A stretch of 64,000 nucleotides of DNA, taken from positions 26,210-90,209 of the forward strand of contig CAKOTK010000005.1 of assembly GCA_934120135.1 (NCBI GenBank), in the 5' to 3' direction. The notes below the pieces were generated by a model. The model saw only the letters and a list, made by a program, of their open reading frames with translations. It was not told the DNA's origin and searched no databases. Position numbers and translations under genes: made by a program. The stretch comes from an uncultured Clostridia bacterium (GTDB taxonomy: Bacteria; Bacillota; Clostridia; TANB77; CAG-508). Every line of letters begins with the position of its first letter. Positions within the stretch are counted from its first letter, which is position 1. Positions 45,401 to 53,793 of this stretch are shown piece by piece.

Positions 45401-45439
45401 CAAGCTTGACAGGCCTTGTGTCTGTCAGCTTGATTTTTT
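45401..45439 (+). terminator. Terminator after the DGR target gene
   Basis: CAAGCTTGACAG/CTGTCAGCTTG stem with one bulge and a 9-nt loop is followed by seven T. Confidence 0.85.
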
Positions 45440-45486
45440 TATACTATGAAACTGGAAAAAATTTGAAATAAAAACAGAAAAAAGTA

Positions 45487-45516
45487 TTGACAAGCTTAAA
45501 ATGGTTTGTATATAAT
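45487..45516 (+). promoter_or_regulatory. Promoter of the DGR accessory operon
   Basis: TTGACA (45487-45492), 18 nt and TATAAT (45511-45516) stand within AGTATTGACA...TTAAAATGGTTTGTATATAATTT, almost the same sequence as the target-gene promoter. Confidence 0.75.
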
Positions 45517-45549
45517 TTGAAATATACAAAAGAAGAAAAGGTGGTTAAT

Positions 45550-45990
45550 ATGGCTGTAACTACAATAATAAAAACTATAAAATCAATACATCCAGACAGT
45601 ATAATATTGGTTAAAGTTGGAAAATTTTACAATGTATATGGGAAAGATTCATATATATTATCATATTTTTTCAATTATAAATTAAAAGAATTAGAGGGAA
45701 TAGTAAGTTGTGGTTTTCCAATAGAAAGCATAAATAAAATAATGGCAAAATTAGAAAATAAAAAAATTAATTATTTAATTGTAGATAGAAGAAATAATTA
45801 TGATGTTGATGAATTTTGTGACAATAAAAATTTAAATACATATAATCAGACATATGAGAAAGCAAAACAATATATAAATTCAAAAAATAGAGTTGATAGA
45901 ATATATCAATATCTAATACATAATTTAAATAATAGAAAATTAATAAATCAAATGGAAAAAGTGATTATAAATGAAGGAAGAAAAGTTTAA
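45550..45990 (+). CDS. MutS-like (domain I) DGR accessory protein
   Basis: The start MAVTTIIKTIKSIHPD is set by AAAAGGTGG upstream. The 146-residue protein resembles the mismatch-binding domain I of MutS: IILVKVGKFYNVYGKDSYILS corresponds to the start of that domain (flexible, usually FFxMxGDFYE-like), and VSCGFPIESINKIMAKLE to its later helix. No ATPase domain is present. MutS-like proteins (MSL) are among the recognised DGR accessory types. A second copy precedes the reverse transcriptase gene. Its end overlaps avd by 20 nt. Confidence 0.75.
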   Translation: MAVTTIIKTIKSIHPDSIILVKVGKFYNVYGKDSYILSYFFNYKLKELEGIVSCGFPIESINKIMAKLENKKINYLIVDRRNNYDVDEFCDNKNLNTYNQTYEKAKQYINSKNRVDRIYQYLIHNLNNRKLINQMEKVIINEGRKV

Positions 45991-46324
45991 AATACTACAA
46001 TTTATAAGGGAATTTATTGTAAGAGTTGAAAATGAATTAGAAAATTTCCCTAAAAAAGATATAGAAATAAAGAAAAGAATAAAAGATACAAGTTATGAAT
46101 TATTAGAATTAGTATATAGAGCAAATTTGCTAGAAGAACCTAAAGAAAAAAAGAACTTACTTATAAAAGCAATAGCAAAAGTAAAAATAATAGATTTTTT
46201 AATAAACTTAAGTTATGATAGAGAATTACTACCACAAAAAAGGTATATTAAATTATCTGAAAAATTGGATGATATAGTTAAATATATATCAGGCTTATTA
46301 AAAACATATAATAAGCAACAATAG
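45971..46324 (+). CDS. avd: Avd-like DGR accessory protein
   Basis: The 117-residue, almost entirely helical protein has the four-helix pattern of Avd/23S-intervening-sequence proteins (FIREFIVRVENELENFPKK, YELLELVYRANLLEEPKEK, AIAKVKIIDFLINLSYDREL, YIKLSEKLDDIVKYISGLLK). Avd forms a basic pentamer that binds the reverse transcriptase and template RNA and is needed for mutagenic cDNA synthesis. It directly precedes the template repeat, as in most DGRs. Confidence 0.88.
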   Translation: MKEEKFKILQFIREFIVRVENELENFPKKDIEIKKRIKDTSYELLELVYRANLLEEPKEKKNLLIKAIAKVKIIDFLINLSYDRELLPQKRYIKLSEKLDDIVKYISGLLKTYNKQQ

Positions 46325-46336
46325 GGCATAGTTGTC

Positions 46337-46489
46337 TGGCTTGCGTCTTCGTATGTGAATGCGAACTCTAACAATTCGAACTTTGGTTTGCGCAATGTGA
46401 ACTCTGATGGCAACGTGAACAACTATAACTTGTGGAACTCGAACGGTAACACTAACAACCCTTCGTTAGGCGTGCGTGCCGTAGCTTCT
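46337..46489 (+). repeat. DGR template repeat (TR)
   Basis: These 153 bp lie 12 bp after the avd stop and are rich in AAC/AAT triplets. Those triplets become many different codons in the variable repeat. The repeat is much richer in G/C than the flanking sequence, as is the variable repeat. The template RNA would be read rightward, probably from the avd transcript, opposite to the reverse transcriptase gene. Confidence 0.96.
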
Positions 46490-46645
46490 AAAAAACTGTG
46501 GTTACTATTACTAAGGTATAGTAAGAGAAGTTTTAGATAGAAACAAACTAATGTCCTTTAGTTTAAGTTATTCTTAAACTATAAACTAAAAATAGATAAA
46601 TATATTTGTTAGTAACTTTTTAGCGAAGAGGAGTATATTTTAGTA

Positions 46646-47621
46646 CTATTTTTGAGAGGAGAGTGTACAACTCTTCTTTTTATTATTACGTAAGCTATCA
46701 TAACAAATTATACTACTTACTATGCAAGATAAATTTATTTTATTATTTTTGTATAAATGCAAGTTTTTTCTAAGCTTACGTTTAACAGTTCTATATCTTG
46801 CATATTTCCCATTAGAATCTCTACCAAGAAATATGAAATTATTAGTATCTCTATAAATTCTTGTTTTCTTATTTAAAAATAATTTTTCTTTCGATAAGAA
46901 TTCTTTAATTTGTTCTAAACAATATTTTAAATATTCTTTTGAATGATGAAATAATAAAAAATCATCTTGATATCTTACATAGTATTTTATTTTTAACACT
47001 TCTTTAATATAATGGTCTAAATCATTTAAATAAAAAATTGCCAAAACTTGGCTTGTCATAGCACCTATTCCTAAACCGTTTTCTTCACTATCTATTATAT
47101 CAAAAACAATTTTTAATGCCTCTACATCGTTTATTTTTCTTTTGAGTTTTTCTTTTAAAATATCATGGTCAATACTTGCAAAAAATTTACTTACATCAGC
47201 TTTTAAAATATAATATCTTTTGTACTTGATTTTACAAATTCTATGAAAATTAGAAGCCAGTTCTAGTCCTTTGCTGGTTCCCATATCTTTTCTGCTGGCT
47301 ACATTTATACTTAACAAACAAGGAAGAAGAGCAGGGTATAAAATATATCTTGCCACTAAATGATTTACAATTTTGTCCTGAACATTTTGGCTTACTATGC
47401 GTCTTTCTTTTGGCTCATAAATTGTAAATATATTAACAGGACCGAGGAACATAAGCTCTATCCTTCAAAATATTATAAACTCTTGATACATAAGTAGCTT
47501 TATATTCTTTTAGATTAGCCACTTTCCTTTTACTTTTAGTATTTCTACAAACCTCATTAAATACATTTAAAATATTTTCAAAATTATAAATACTATCATA
47601 TAGATTTTTTTTTCTTTTCAT
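46646..47621 (-). pseudogene. DGR reverse transcriptase, interrupted by a +1 frameshift
   Basis: The first frame (47621 to about 47446) gives the N-terminus up to ILKDRAYVP. The second frame, one base forward, continues GPVNIFTIYEPKERRIVSQN. It also has the catalytic ADVSKFFASIDHDIL, the DGR-type motif IGAMTSQ and the YxDD-box RYQDDFL. Removing one C at GTT CCT CGG TCC restores the VPGP typical of DGR enzymes. Except for this base, all motifs are intact, so decay is recent, or the shift is an assembly error or a translational shift. The gene starts directly after the stop of the upstream MutS-like gene. Confidence 0.9.
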
Positions 47622-48038
47622 TTACTTTACAGTCCTTAATTTATCTTGTATTTTGTACAAAAAGTCATAAGCCTGACTAATTGATAAATCATCAATTTTT
47701 AATTTTAATATTTCATCTGCCATTACTTCTAATTGTTTGTTACTTAAGTAACTATTAGAATTTATTGGAGTTTCTTGAACATCAAAAGAAACTATTTCAA
47801 TATTGTATGGAGTGCTTTTTAATAAGGTTAAATATTTTTGCAAAGAATTACAAGGAAATCCGCATTTAACAACAGTTTCATTGAGATTACCAAGTTTTAA
47901 ATTTAACAGGTTAGAAACAATTTTAGCATCTTCATCTATAAAGATAAAGAATAAACCAGCTTTAAATAAATATAAAGTGTTAGGAGTGTAATTGTCAGAA
48001 GTTTTTAATTTTTGATATTTATCATATATTTTACTCAT
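47622..48038 (-). CDS. Second MutS-like (domain I) DGR accessory protein
   Basis: The start MSKIYDKYQKLK is chosen from AAAGGAAAG upstream. The 138-residue protein shares the pattern of the first copy: LYLFKAGLFFIFIDEDAKIVS, LNETVVKCGFPCNSLQKYLTLL and a helical C-terminus. The two copies differ strongly in residues, so they are old paralogues or were acquired separately. The gene lies immediately upstream of the reverse transcriptase, with TAA and ATG adjacent, implying coupled expression. Confidence 0.72.
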   Translation of the reverse strand: MSKIYDKYQKLKTSDNYTPNTLYLFKAGLFFIFIDEDAKIVSNLLNLKLGNLNETVVKCGFPCNSLQKYLTLLKSTPYNIEIVSFDVQETPINSNSYLSNKQLEVMADEILKLKIDDLSISQAYDFLYKIQDKLRTVK

Positions 48039-48269
48039 TAAAATCTTTCCTTTCATCTTTTGTAATAAATTCTAAAAAGAACTTTTATTTTTTAATAAAT
48101 TAATTTTCTTTTGTATTATCATTTTCCATTTTTATCCTCCATTTCCATATACTGTATATAAATATACTATATAAAAAAACAACTGTCAATAGGTAATATT
48201 ATATGCTAATATACTACATATAAGTATACTATACGTAAAATGAGTAATACTATATATTGGAGGGATAAA

Positions 48270-48500
48270 ATGGAGAATTTTGGAAAAGTTGATATTATAT
48301 TAGATAAATATTTAAAAGAACATAATATAAGCAGATCTAGTTTGACTAGAAAAACAGAAATGCAATATAGCCAAATTTTAAGATATTGTAGAAACGAAGT
48401 TCAAAAAGTTGACCTAACGATTTTGGCGAAATTGTGCACTGTATTAGACTGTGATATACAGGATATATTACAATTGACGAAAGGAACAGAAAAATTTTAA
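48270..48500 (+). CDS. Small XRE-family regulator
   Basis: The 76-residue protein MENFGKVDIILDKYL... has an HTH typical of small Cro/CI-like proteins (LTRKTEMQYSQILRYCRNEVQKVDLTIL). TTGGAGGG precedes the ATG. It is divergent from the reverse transcriptase operon. The 230-nt gap between them contains several near-palindromic ATATACTATATA-like words that may be its operators. It may control expression of the DGR enzymes; this is inference from position. Confidence 0.82.
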   Translation: MENFGKVDIILDKYLKEHNISRSSLTRKTEMQYSQILRYCRNEVQKVDLTILAKLCTVLDCDIQDILQLTKGTEKF

Positions 48501-48563
48501 TACAAAGGTATTTCAAATTTCAGAAATGTGGTATAATAAAAACATATGGAAGGGGGAAATATT

Positions 48564-49514
48564 ATGTTAGAAATGTACAAAACAGATTTAGAAACAAACA
48601 AAACACAAATTGCAACAAAATATGAAAAAGGTAATTGGATTAACATGATAGCCCCGAGCGAAGAAGAAATAATAGAAGTATGTAAAAATTTGCAAATAAA
48701 TGAGGACTTTATACGTTATGCGCTAGATTATGAAGAAAAGGCCAGAATCGACATTGAGGAAGATGATAATACTATATTGTTTATAGTTGATGTTCCAATT
48801 AGAGAAAGAGAGGGAGATTCTTTAATTTATACAACAATGCCAATTGGTATTATTTTTGTTAGAGATGATTATTTAATTACAGTATCAATAAAAGAAAATA
48901 GTATTATTCAAGATTTAATGAAAAATAATATGAGAAATATTATTACATATAAAAAGAGCAGATTTTTATTGCAAATATTATATAGTAATGCTTCAATGTT
49001 TTTAAATTTATTAAAGAAAATAAATAAAGAAACTGAAATTGCGGAGTCAATATTAAAAAATTCAATGAAAAATAGAGCTTTGTTAAAATTATTAAACTTA
49101 GAAAAGAGCTTGGTGTATTTTACAACGTCTTTAAAATCAAATGAAGTTGTAATGGAAAAAACAATGCGTGGAAAAATTATTAAATTATATGAGGAAGATG
49201 AAGATATACTAGAAGATGCAATTATTGAAAATAAACAAGCTATTGAAATGGCAAAAATATATAGTGATATTTTAAATGGAACAATGGATGCATATGCTTC
49301 AATAATTTCAAACAACTTAAACAGAGTTATGAAGTTTTTAACCTCAATAACAATTATTTTATCAATACCAACAATGATAGCAAGTTTTTGGGGCATGAAT
49401 GTACCAGTTCCAATGCAAGATAATCCATATGGATTTGTGATATTAATTGGATTTTCAGTAATAATTTCTATAATTGCGACTGTGTGGCTTAATAAAAGAG
49501 ATATGTTAAAATAA
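48564..49514 (+). CDS. CorA-family divalent-cation transporter
   Basis: The 316-residue protein has a long cytoplasmic funnel domain and two C-terminal membrane helices (about 255-275 and 288-308). The signature GMNVPVP lies between them (GMN motif). CorA pentamers import magnesium and sometimes cobalt or nickel. The ATG follows GAAGGGGGA. No partner gene is nearby. The pattern DEDILEDAIIENKQAIEMAKIYSDIL before helix 1 is typical for the Firmicutes subgroup. Confidence 0.92.
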   Translation: MLEMYKTDLETNKTQIATKYEKGNWINMIAPSEEEIIEVCKNLQINEDFIRYALDYEEKARIDIEEDDNTILFIVDVPIREREGDSLIYTTMPIGIIFVRDDYLITVSIKENSIIQDLMKNNMRNIITYKKSRFLLQILYSNASMFLNLLKKINKETEIAESILKNSMKNRALLKLLNLEKSLVYFTTSLKSNEVVMEKTMRGKIIKLYEEDEDILEDAIIENKQAIEMAKIYSDILNGTMDAYASIISNNLNRVMKFLTSITIILSIPTMIASFWGMNVPVPMQDNPYGFVILIGFSVIISIIATVWLNKRDMLK

Positions 49515-49632
49515 TTGTTAAAATTCTCCTTTAATGGAAAAAATAGTTTGACATTAAAAGTATAGAACTTTTAAAAATGAGTATACTTAATAGTGAAAAC
49601 TTTTAGAATTATTTTTAAAGGAGGATTTGAGC

Positions 49633-49821
49633 ATGAAGGTAATAGATACAATAGCATTGATATTAGTTATTATTGGTGCCATTAACTGGGGATTAGTTGG
49701 AATATTTAATTTCAATTTAGTAGATGCAATATTTGGTGCTATGTCAGTTATAAGCAGAATAATTTACATCCTAGTAGGAATTTCTGGATTATGGGCAATA
49801 AAATTATTATTTGATAAATAA
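49633..49821 (+). CDS. DUF378 small membrane protein
   Basis: The 62-residue protein MKVIDTIALILVIIGAINWG... has two membrane helices with the INWGLVGIFNFNLVDAIFG block that defines DUF378. Function is unknown. The start is chosen from GGAGG 8 nt upstream. Confidence 0.9.
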   Translation: MKVIDTIALILVIIGAINWGLVGIFNFNLVDAIFGAMSVISRIIYILVGISGLWAIKLLFDK

Positions 49822-49834
49822 AATAAAAATTATG

Positions 49835-49866
49835 GAGCTGAATTGCTTTTGCAATTCAGCTCTTTT
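49835..49866 (+). terminator. Terminator after the DUF378 gene
   Basis: GAGCTGAATTGC/GCAATTCAGCTC, a perfect 12-bp stem with a TTTT loop, followed by TTTT. Confidence 0.9.
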
Positions 49867-49930
49867 CCTTTACAAACTTGAAAAATATGGTATAATATAC
49901 AAAGTATGTAAATAGTAAGGAGGAGAAGCA

Positions 49931-51511
49931 ATGCTTACAGCTACCGGAGTAACAATTAGATTTGGAAAAAGAACTTTATTTGAAGATGTAAATATAAAGT
50001 TTAACAAAGGATGTTGCTATGGAATTATAGGTGCAAATGGTGCAGGAAAATCAACATTCTTAAAAGTTCTATCAGGTGAACTTGAACCAAGCAAAGGTGA
50101 AGTAACAAAGGAAAAAACAGAAAGATTATCTGTTTTAAAACAAGATCACTTTGCTTTTGAGGAATATACTGTTATGGATACAGTAATTATGGGAAATGAT
50201 GAACTATATAAAATAATGAAAGAAAAGGATGCAATATATGCAAAGCCTGATTTTTCAGAAGAAGATGGAATGAAAGCTGCTAAATTAGAAGAACGTTTTG
50301 CTGAATTAGATGGATGGAATGCTGAATCAGATGCAGCAGTGTTATTAAATGATTTAGGAATAGCGCCAGAAAAACATTATGAACTTATGAGCAACCTAGA
50401 AGCAAAAGATAAAGTAAAAGTATTGCTAGCACAAGCTTTATTTGGAAACCCAGATATATTATTACTTGACGAGCCTACAAACGATTTAGACTTAAAAAGT
50501 ATTAGCTGGCTTGAAGAATTTTTAATAAATTTCGAAAATACAGTTATTGTTGTATCACATGATAGATACTTTTTAAATAAAGTTTGTACACATATTGCAG
50601 ATGTTGACTTTGGCAAAATTAAAGTATACCCAGGAAACTATGATTTCTGGTATGAATCTAGCCAACTTGCATTAAAGCAAATGAAAGAAGCTAATAAAAA
50701 GAAAGAAGAAAAAATTAAAGAATTACAAGACTTTATTGCAAGATTTAGTGCAAATGCTTCAAAATCAAAACAAGCAACATCTCGTAAAAAATCATTAGAA
50801 AAAATTGAGCTAGATGAAATTAAACCATCTAACAGAAGATACCCATATGTTGATTTTAAACCAGATAGAGAACCAGGAAAAGAAATTTTACATGTTAAAA
50901 ATATATCTAAAACAATAAATGGAGAAAAAATATTAAATAATATTTCATTTACTGTAAAACAAGATGATAAAATAGCATTTTTAGCAGATAATGAAAATGC
51001 AAAAACTGTATTATTTCAAATTATTGCAGGAGAACTTGAACCAGATGAAGGAGAAGTAGTGTGGGGTACAACAATTACATCAAGCTATTTTCCAAAAGAT
51101 AATAACTATTTATTTGAATCAGACTTATCAATTACTGATTGGTTAAGACAATATTCAAAAGATCCAGATGAAACATATGTAAGAAGCTTTTTAGGAAGAA
51201 TGTTATTTTCTGGTGAAGAAGCACTTAAAAAAGTAAATGTACTTTCAGGTGGAGAAAAAGTAAGATGTGTTCTTTCGAAAATGATGTTATCAGGAGCTAA
51301 CTTTTTAATTTTTGATGAACCAACAAACCATTTAGATATGGAATCTATTACAGCATTAAACGAGGGAATGAAAAAGTTTAAAGGAAATATGCTATTTACT
51401 TCGCATGACCATCAATTAACTCAAACTGTTGCAAATAGAATTATTGATATAAAGGCAGATACAGTAATAGACAGAGAAGTTACATATAATGAATATTTAG
51501 GAGTAGAATAA
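49931..51511 (+). CDS. ABC-F family ribosome-associated ATPase
   Basis: The 526-residue protein has two ATPase domains and no membrane segment. Domain one has Walker A GANGAGKST (about 37-45) and Walker B ILLLDEPTNDLD; its signature is degenerate (MSNLEAKDK). Domain two has the complete signature LSGGEKVRC and LIFDEPTNHLD. A linker (about 240-300) with a charged helix and FIARFSANASKSKQATSR enters the ribosomal E site in family members. The pattern fits the YbiT/YkpA-like subgroup. Antibiotic-resistance activity cannot be inferred. Its stop is adjacent to the tex start. Confidence 0.92.
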   Translation: MLTATGVTIRFGKRTLFEDVNIKFNKGCCYGIIGANGAGKSTFLKVLSGELEPSKGEVTKEKTERLSVLKQDHFAFEEYTVMDTVIMGNDELYKIMKEKDAIYAKPDFSEEDGMKAAKLEERFAELDGWNAESDAAVLLNDLGIAPEKHYELMSNLEAKDKVKVLLAQALFGNPDILLLDEPTNDLDLKSISWLEEFLINFENTVIVVSHDRYFLNKVCTHIADVDFGKIKVYPGNYDFWYESSQLALKQMKEANKKKEEKIKELQDFIARFSANASKSKQATSRKKSLEKIELDEIKPSNRRYPYVDFKPDREPGKEILHVKNISKTINGEKILNNISFTVKQDDKIAFLADNENAKTVLFQIIAGELEPDEGEVVWGTTITSSYFPKDNNYLFESDLSITDWLRQYSKDPDETYVRSFLGRMLFSGEEALKKVNVLSGGEKVRCVLSKMMLSGANFLIFDEPTNHLDMESITALNEGMKKFKGNMLFTSHDHQLTQTVANRIIDIKADTVIDREVTYNEYLGVE

Positions 51512-53707
51512 ATGGATACACAAGAAAGAATTGCAAATATAATTGCAGAAGAATTAAATATAAAATTAGTGCAAGTTGTAAGAACAATTGAATTAATTAA
51601 TGAAGGAAATACAATACCTTTTATTGCACGTTATAGAAAAGAAGTAACAGGTGGTCTTTCAGATGAAACCTTAAGAGATTTAGGAGAAAGACTTACATAC
51701 CTTCGTAACTTAGAAGCAAGAAAAGAAGAAGTAAAAACATCAATTGAAAATCAAGGAAAACTTACAGATGAAATAGTTGCAAACTTAGAAAACGCTAAAA
51801 CATTAGCAGAAGTTGAAGACATATATAGACCATATAAACAAAAGAAAAAGACAAGAGCTACAGTTGCCAAAGCAAAAGGCTTAGAGCTATTAGCTGAAAT
51901 TATATTAGCTCAAACAGAAAAAACACCAATTGAAGAAATTGCAAAACAATATGTAAATATTGATAAATTATCAGAAGAAGATAAAAATAACAAAGAAAAA
52001 GTTGTGGCAAGTGTAGAAGATGCTATTCAAGGTGCAAAAGATATTATTGCAGAAATTATATCAGATAACCCTGAATACCGTAAGCAAATTAAACGTATTT
52101 GCTATAGAGAAGGTGTTATAATAACTAAAGCTACAAAGCCAGAAGAAAAAACAGCATATAATATGTATTATGAATTTAGCGAAAAGGTAAATCATTTACC
52201 TAGCCACAGAATTTTAGCTATTAATCGTGGAGAAGCTGAAGAATTTTTAAAAGTAAAAATTGAAAAGCCAGAAGATAAAATTTTAGACTTAATAAATAGA
52301 GACATTATTAAACAAAAAACTCAATTTACTACAATTTTAGAAGAAACAATTGAAGATAGTTGGAGCAGATTAATTGAACCATCTATTGAAAGAGAAATTC
52401 GTTCTGACTTAACAGAAAAGGCAGAAACTCAAGCTATTAAAGTATTTGGAAAAAATGCAAAACCTTTACTTTTAGCAGCCCCTTTAAAAGGTTTAACAGT
52501 AATGGGGTTTGACCCAGCATATCGTACAGGTTGTAAAATTGCAGTAATTGATGAAACAGGGAAATTACTTGCAACTACAACTGTATACCCAACAGAACCA
52601 CAAAATGATGTAGAAGGTGCAAAAAAAGAGCTAAAAGCTTTAATAGAAAAATATAAAGTTGATATTATTGCAATAGGAAATGGAACAGCCTCAAGAGAAT
52701 CTGAGAGTTTTGTTGCAGATATGATTAAAGAAATTGAAAGACCACTTCATTATGCAATTGTAAGTGAAGCTGGAGCATCTGTATACTCTGCTTCAAAACT
52801 TGCAACAGAGGAATATCCAGATATAAACGTATCTTTAAGAGGTGCAATATCAATTGCAAGAAGATTGCAAGATCCACTTGCAGAACTTGTAAAAATAGAT
52901 CCTAAGGCTATAGGAGTAGGGCAATACCAACATGATGTTGATCAAAAGAAATTAACAGAAAGTTTAACTGGTGTTGTTGAAGATGCAGTAAATGAAGTTG
53001 GAGTTGATGTTAATACGGCTACACCATCATTACTTTCTTATGTAGCAGGAATAAATAAAACTATTGCAAATAACATAGTAAAATATCGTGATGAAAATGG
53101 TAAATTAGCTGAAAGAAAAGAATTGCTAAAAGTTCCTAAATTAGGAAAAGCAGCATTTGAACAATGTGCAGGATTTATTAGAATTCCTGGTGGAAAAAAT
53201 GCTTTAGAAATTACAGGAGTTCACCCAGAAAGCTATTCTGTTGCAGAAAATTTACTTAATAAATTAGGATACAAAAAAGAAGATTTATTAAATAAAGAAA
53301 AACAATCAGAAATAAAAGTTAAATTATTAGAAGTAAATATAAAAGAAACAGCTAATGAACTTAATGTTGGTGAAATGACTTTAACAGATATTATTGAAGA
53401 GATGTCAAAACCAGGTAGAGACCCAAGAGATGAAATGCCTAAACAAATATTAAGAGCTGATGTACTTAAATTTGAAGATTTAAGAGATGGAATGGTCTTA
53501 ACAGGAACTGTTAGAAATGTTACAGACTTTGGTGCTTTTGTTGATATAGGTGTAAAACATGATGGTTTAGTACATATTTCACAATTGAGTAATAGCTTTG
53601 TAAAAAATCCATCTGATGTAATTTCAGTTGGAGATATTGTAAAAGTTAAAGTTATTGGAATTGACCAAGAAAGACAAAAGGTTCAGCTTTCAATGAAAGA
53701 TGTATAA
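51512..53707 (+). CDS. tex: Tex-like S1 RNA-binding protein
   Basis: The 731-residue protein has the Tex N-terminal region (NTIPFIARYRKEVTGGLSDETLR, about 30-52). A YqgF/RNase-H-like domain (MGFDPAYRTGCKIAVID), a helix-hairpin-helix region (VNEVGVDVNTATPSLLSYVAGIN) and a C-terminal S1 domain (about 650-725, MVLTGTVRNVTDFGAFVDIGV) follow. Tex binds nucleic acid and is linked to transcription. It begins with the base after the ABC-F stop, so the pair is co-expressed. Full length. Confidence 0.96.
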   Translation: MDTQERIANIIAEELNIKLVQVVRTIELINEGNTIPFIARYRKEVTGGLSDETLRDLGERLTYLRNLEARKEEVKTSIENQGKLTDEIVANLENAKTLAEVEDIYRPYKQKKKTRATVAKAKGLELLAEIILAQTEKTPIEEIAKQYVNIDKLSEEDKNNKEKVVASVEDAIQGAKDIIAEIISDNPEYRKQIKRICYREGVIITKATKPEEKTAYNMYYEFSEKVNHLPSHRILAINRGEAEEFLKVKIEKPEDKILDLINRDIIKQKTQFTTILEETIEDSWSRLIEPSIEREIRSDLTEKAETQAIKVFGKNAKPLLLAAPLKGLTVMGFDPAYRTGCKIAVIDETGKLLATTTVYPTEPQNDVEGAKKELKALIEKYKVDIIAIGNGTASRESESFVADMIKEIERPLHYAIVSEAGASVYSASKLATEEYPDINVSLRGAISIARRLQDPLAELVKIDPKAIGVGQYQHDVDQKKLTESLTGVVEDAVNEVGVDVNTATPSLLSYVAGINKTIANNIVKYRDENGKLAERKELLKVPKLGKAAFEQCAGFIRIPGGKNALEITGVHPESYSVAENLLNKLGYKKEDLLNKEKQSEIKVKLLEVNIKETANELNVGEMTLTDIIEEMSKPGRDPRDEMPKQILRADVLKFEDLRDGMVLTGTVRNVTDFGAFVDIGVKHDGLVHISQLSNSFVKNPSDVISVGDIVKVKVIGIDQERQKVQLSMKDV

Positions 53708-53709
53708 AA

Positions 53710-53744
53710 AAGGGTATTAGCTTTTCATGGCTAATACCTTTTTA
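53710..53744. terminator. Terminator after tex
   Basis: AAAGGGTATTAGC/GCTAATACCTTTT with an 8-nt loop separates tex from the convergent HD-GYP gene. Confidence 0.88.
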
Positions 53745-53793
53745 GTAAAATATTCTACATTATAGAACTAAAACCTTAAACATAAAATACCCC

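Noticed and set aside
46355..46540. Plus-strand 61-codon open frame over the template repeat
   Set aside because: It is the untranslated template repeat read in the target frame; there is no ribosome site and its existence follows from homology to the variable repeat.
48100..48129. Minus-strand nine-codon ORF MENDNTKEN behind GGAGG, upstream of the second MutS-like gene
   Set aside because: It has a good ribosome site and could be a leader peptide, but it is too short and has no associated attenuator-like hairpin that I could see.
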